Source: Ignavibacteriota bacterium (GTDB lineage: Bacteria; Bacteroidota; Kapaibacteriia; Palsa-1295). From it: 7,347 nucleotides of DNA. The DNA is taken from the NCBI GenBank assembly GCA_003151215.1, contig PLXB01000152.1, positions 1 through 7,347 of the forward strand, written 5' to 3'. The translations under genes were made by a program, and so were the position numbers. A model generated the notes under the pieces. The model saw only the letters and a program-made list of their open reading frames with translations, searched no databases and was not told the DNA's origin. Numbering within the stretch: position 1 is the stretch's first letter; every line of letters begins with the position of its first letter. Below are positions 6,154 to 7,347 of this stretch, piece after piece.

Positions 6154-7017
6154 GTGAAAAAACTCTTACTACCGGCTTTTTTTCTCTTAGGATTGGCAAG
6201 TTGCACATCGCATTCCGCTACCGAAGAAAAAAAAATTGTTGCGAGGCCCGCTGCTAATCTCGATCAGCAGACCCTCGATGCCGTTTTGCAATGCCTCAGT
6301 GATGAATCGGCTATGGCATGCAGCATGACCGCTGAAGGCAGTATTACTCTTGGCGCTGACGGCGGATCGCAGAGCGGACATTTCGAACTGAAATCCAAAC
6401 GCCTTCAAGGTTTACGCCAACCCTCCAGGGTCGATTCACTCAGCATGATCGTTACCGGACCGTTCGGAATTACCGGAGCGAAGTTTCTCGGCGCGCCGGA
6501 GGAATATCAATTCTATAATGCCATCGAAGGCGAAAAATATCGCGGCAAACCCGATCCGAAAACCTTGCAATCGATTACCGGTATGAAAGGCTTAACGCTT
6601 GAATCATTAAGCGATGTCATCTACGGTATGGCGCCCAATGCGGCCAGACTTGCTCCGGGAGATACGGCAGTGCTGAAATCATATTCGGAGTACCGCCATA
6701 TCCTCTATATTCAGCGGGCTTCATCGAATAGTACGGAAGCCATTACCATCAACGGAAAACTCCCTTCGACCGATAACCCGAAAACAACGCTTGCCATTAT
6801 TCAATATGAAATATGGAATCATCTCGTTCCATTCGATAGCTCGTCGCTTCCCAAAGCCGATATTACCGTTACGTTCGTAGGGCTTTTCGATAAGCAGGAT
6901 TTCGCTTTGCCGAATTACATCAAGGCAAGTTCCGGATCGACAACGTTGGAAATAGAGTATACCAATGCGACGGAAAATCCGAGAGAGCTGACCGTGAAAA
7001 TTAAAATGCCGCAATAA
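6154..7017 (+). CDS. Lipoprotein, probable LolB-like/DUF4292 family
   Basis: The 287-residue protein starts at GTG (6154). KKLLLPAFFLLGLASC is a lipoprotein signal peptide with lipobox L14-A15-S16-C17, so the mature protein is lipid-anchored at C17, and the signal peptide begins exactly at this GTG. The body alternates short strands. The region from about 94 to 160 (DSLSMIVTGPFGITGAKFLG, then YQFYNAIEGEKYRGKP and a helix ending SLSDVIYGMAP) resembles the pattern of Bacteroidota DUF4292 proteins, which are related to the LolA/LolB lipoprotein-carrier fold. The C-terminal part (about 233-287) has ITVTFVGLFDKQDFALPNYI and then paired strands ending in KIKMPQ, also compatible. The family call is from pattern memory and is moderate. 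LolB-like proteins bind lipid or lipoprotein at the outer membrane; that role here is inference. Transcription should end at the hairpin 3 nt beyond the TAA. Confidence 0.6.
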   Translation: MKKLLLPAFFLLGLASCTSHSATEEKKIVARPAANLDQQTLDAVLQCLSDESAMACSMTAEGSITLGADGGSQSGHFELKSKRLQGLRQPSRVDSLSMIVTGPFGITGAKFLGAPEEYQFYNAIEGEKYRGKPDPKTLQSITGMKGLTLESLSDVIYGMAPNAARLAPGDTAVLKSYSEYRHILYIQRASSNSTEAITINGKLPSTDNPKTTLAIIQYEIWNHLVPFDSSSLPKADITVTFVGLFDKQDFALPNYIKASSGSTTLEIEYTNATENPRELTVKIKMPQ

Positions 7018-7020
7018 AAA

Positions 7021-7047
7021 AAAACCCTTTCGCATTGAAAGGGTTTT
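7021..7047. terminator. Rho-independent, probably bidirectional terminator
   Basis: AAAACCCTTTC (7021-7031) and GAAAGGGTTTT (7037-7047) form a perfect 11-bp stem around the 5-nt loop GCATT. On the plus strand a T4 run closes the stem just after the lipoprotein stop. On the minus strand the stem is followed by nine consecutive T (complement of A7016-A7024), an excellent terminator for the gene entering from the right. The position between two convergent genes fits use in both directions. Confidence 0.9.
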
Positions 7048-7089
7048 AAAAGAGTTGATACTCTCGCCGAAAAACTGTCTCTGGCCAGT

Positions 7090-7347
7090 TTACTTCGCCA
7101 ATACCATCTTACGCGACTTGACGAAGTTTCACGCTTCAAGCCTGTATACATAAGTACCGGACGGAATGCCCTGTTCAGAAAATTCGACTTCGTACGTCCC
7201 TGATTCCTTATATTCGCCGTCAATGATTCGCTTCACCTCTTCGCCGAGCAGGTTCATGACCTTGAGGGTCACTTTCACGCGCTCAGGAATCGAGAAACGA
7301 ATCACGGTTGACGGGTTAAACGGGTTCGGGAAGTTCTGCTCAAGATC
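7090..7347 (-). pseudogene. 3' end of a T9SS-secreted protein gene, sorting domain interrupted by in-frame TGA
   Basis: The minus strand from the right edge encodes a standard T9SS type A C-terminal sorting domain. It opens with LEQNFPNPFNPSTVIRFSIP, continues through VKVTLKVMNLLGEEVKRIIDG and GIPSGTYVYRLEA, and after a TGA (7129-7131) resumes with NFVKSRKMVLAK and a TAA (7090-7092). Related domains read LxAGxFxxxRKMVLxK here, so TGA stands where a glycine codon is expected; GGA to TGA is one base change. As written, the protein stops after LEA and loses its last 12 residues, including the conserved basic end of the T9SS signal. TGA is a normal stop in this window (three other genes end with it at family-typical ends), so recoding is unlikely. 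A nonsense mutation and a sequencing error cannot be told apart here. The N-terminal part and main domain lie outside the window. Confidence 0.8.

Noticed and set aside
7129..7131. Reassignment of TGA to glycine (genetic code 25)
   Set aside because: The radical SAM gene, msrA and the dipeptidase gene all stop at TGA at family-typical ends, and no other recognised gene has an internal TGA.

Overview
The window looks like a chromosomal piece of a Bacteroidota/Chlorobi-type (FCB group) bacterium, perhaps of the Ignavibacteria/Kapabacteria kind. Four things point there: two proteins end in type IX secretion (T9SS) C-terminal sorting domains; exported proteins and a lipoprotein dominate; no start codon has a good Shine-Dalgarno sequence; and four genes have a TAnnTTTG motif upstream, the -7 element of the Bacteroidota housekeeping sigma factor. 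The exact lineage is inference. No mobile element, CRISPR array, tRNA or rRNA was seen.

Left block, minus strand, read right to left: a radical SAM protein of the PA0069/SPL-like family (2170-1133), peptide methionine sulfoxide reductase MsrA (1039-563), and a DinB/YfiT-type putative metal-dependent hydrolase or bacillithiol transferase (570-7). MsrA and YfiT overlap by 8 nt, so they are probably co-transcribed. A thiol/oxidation-repair theme is plausible but inferred. The YfiT gene is odd in two ways: its first ~50 codons are AT-rich and the rest is strongly GC-rich, and its last codons are made of a tandem 7-mer repeat that runs to the window edge.

Middle block: a 115-nt divergent region, carrying an inverted repeat with a related direct repeat, separates the radical SAM gene from a plus-strand secreted PQQ-like beta-propeller protein (2286-3398). 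That gene converges, with a 19-nt gap, on a large minus-strand gene (5256-3418). The large gene encodes a signal peptide, an Ig-like domain, an arylsulfotransferase (ASST) propeller with its active-site residues in place, and a T9SS sorting domain. This is the most distinctive protein of the window.

Right block, plus strand: an exported VanX-type D-alanyl-D-alanine dipeptidase (5442-6116), then a lipoprotein of probable LolB-like/DUF4292 type with a GTG start (6154-7017). A strong, potentially bidirectional hairpin terminator (7021-7047) separates it from the 3' end of a minus-strand gene entering from the right edge. That gene encodes a textbook T9SS sorting domain, but an in-frame TGA sits where the family normally has glycine and cuts off the last 12 residues. 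It is either a nonsense mutation or a sequence error.

No clearly new multi-gene system was found. The items most worth a second look are the interrupted sorting domain, the T9SS-exported arylsulfotransferase, the heptamer repeat and composition break in the YfiT gene, and the candidate operator at 2171-2208.
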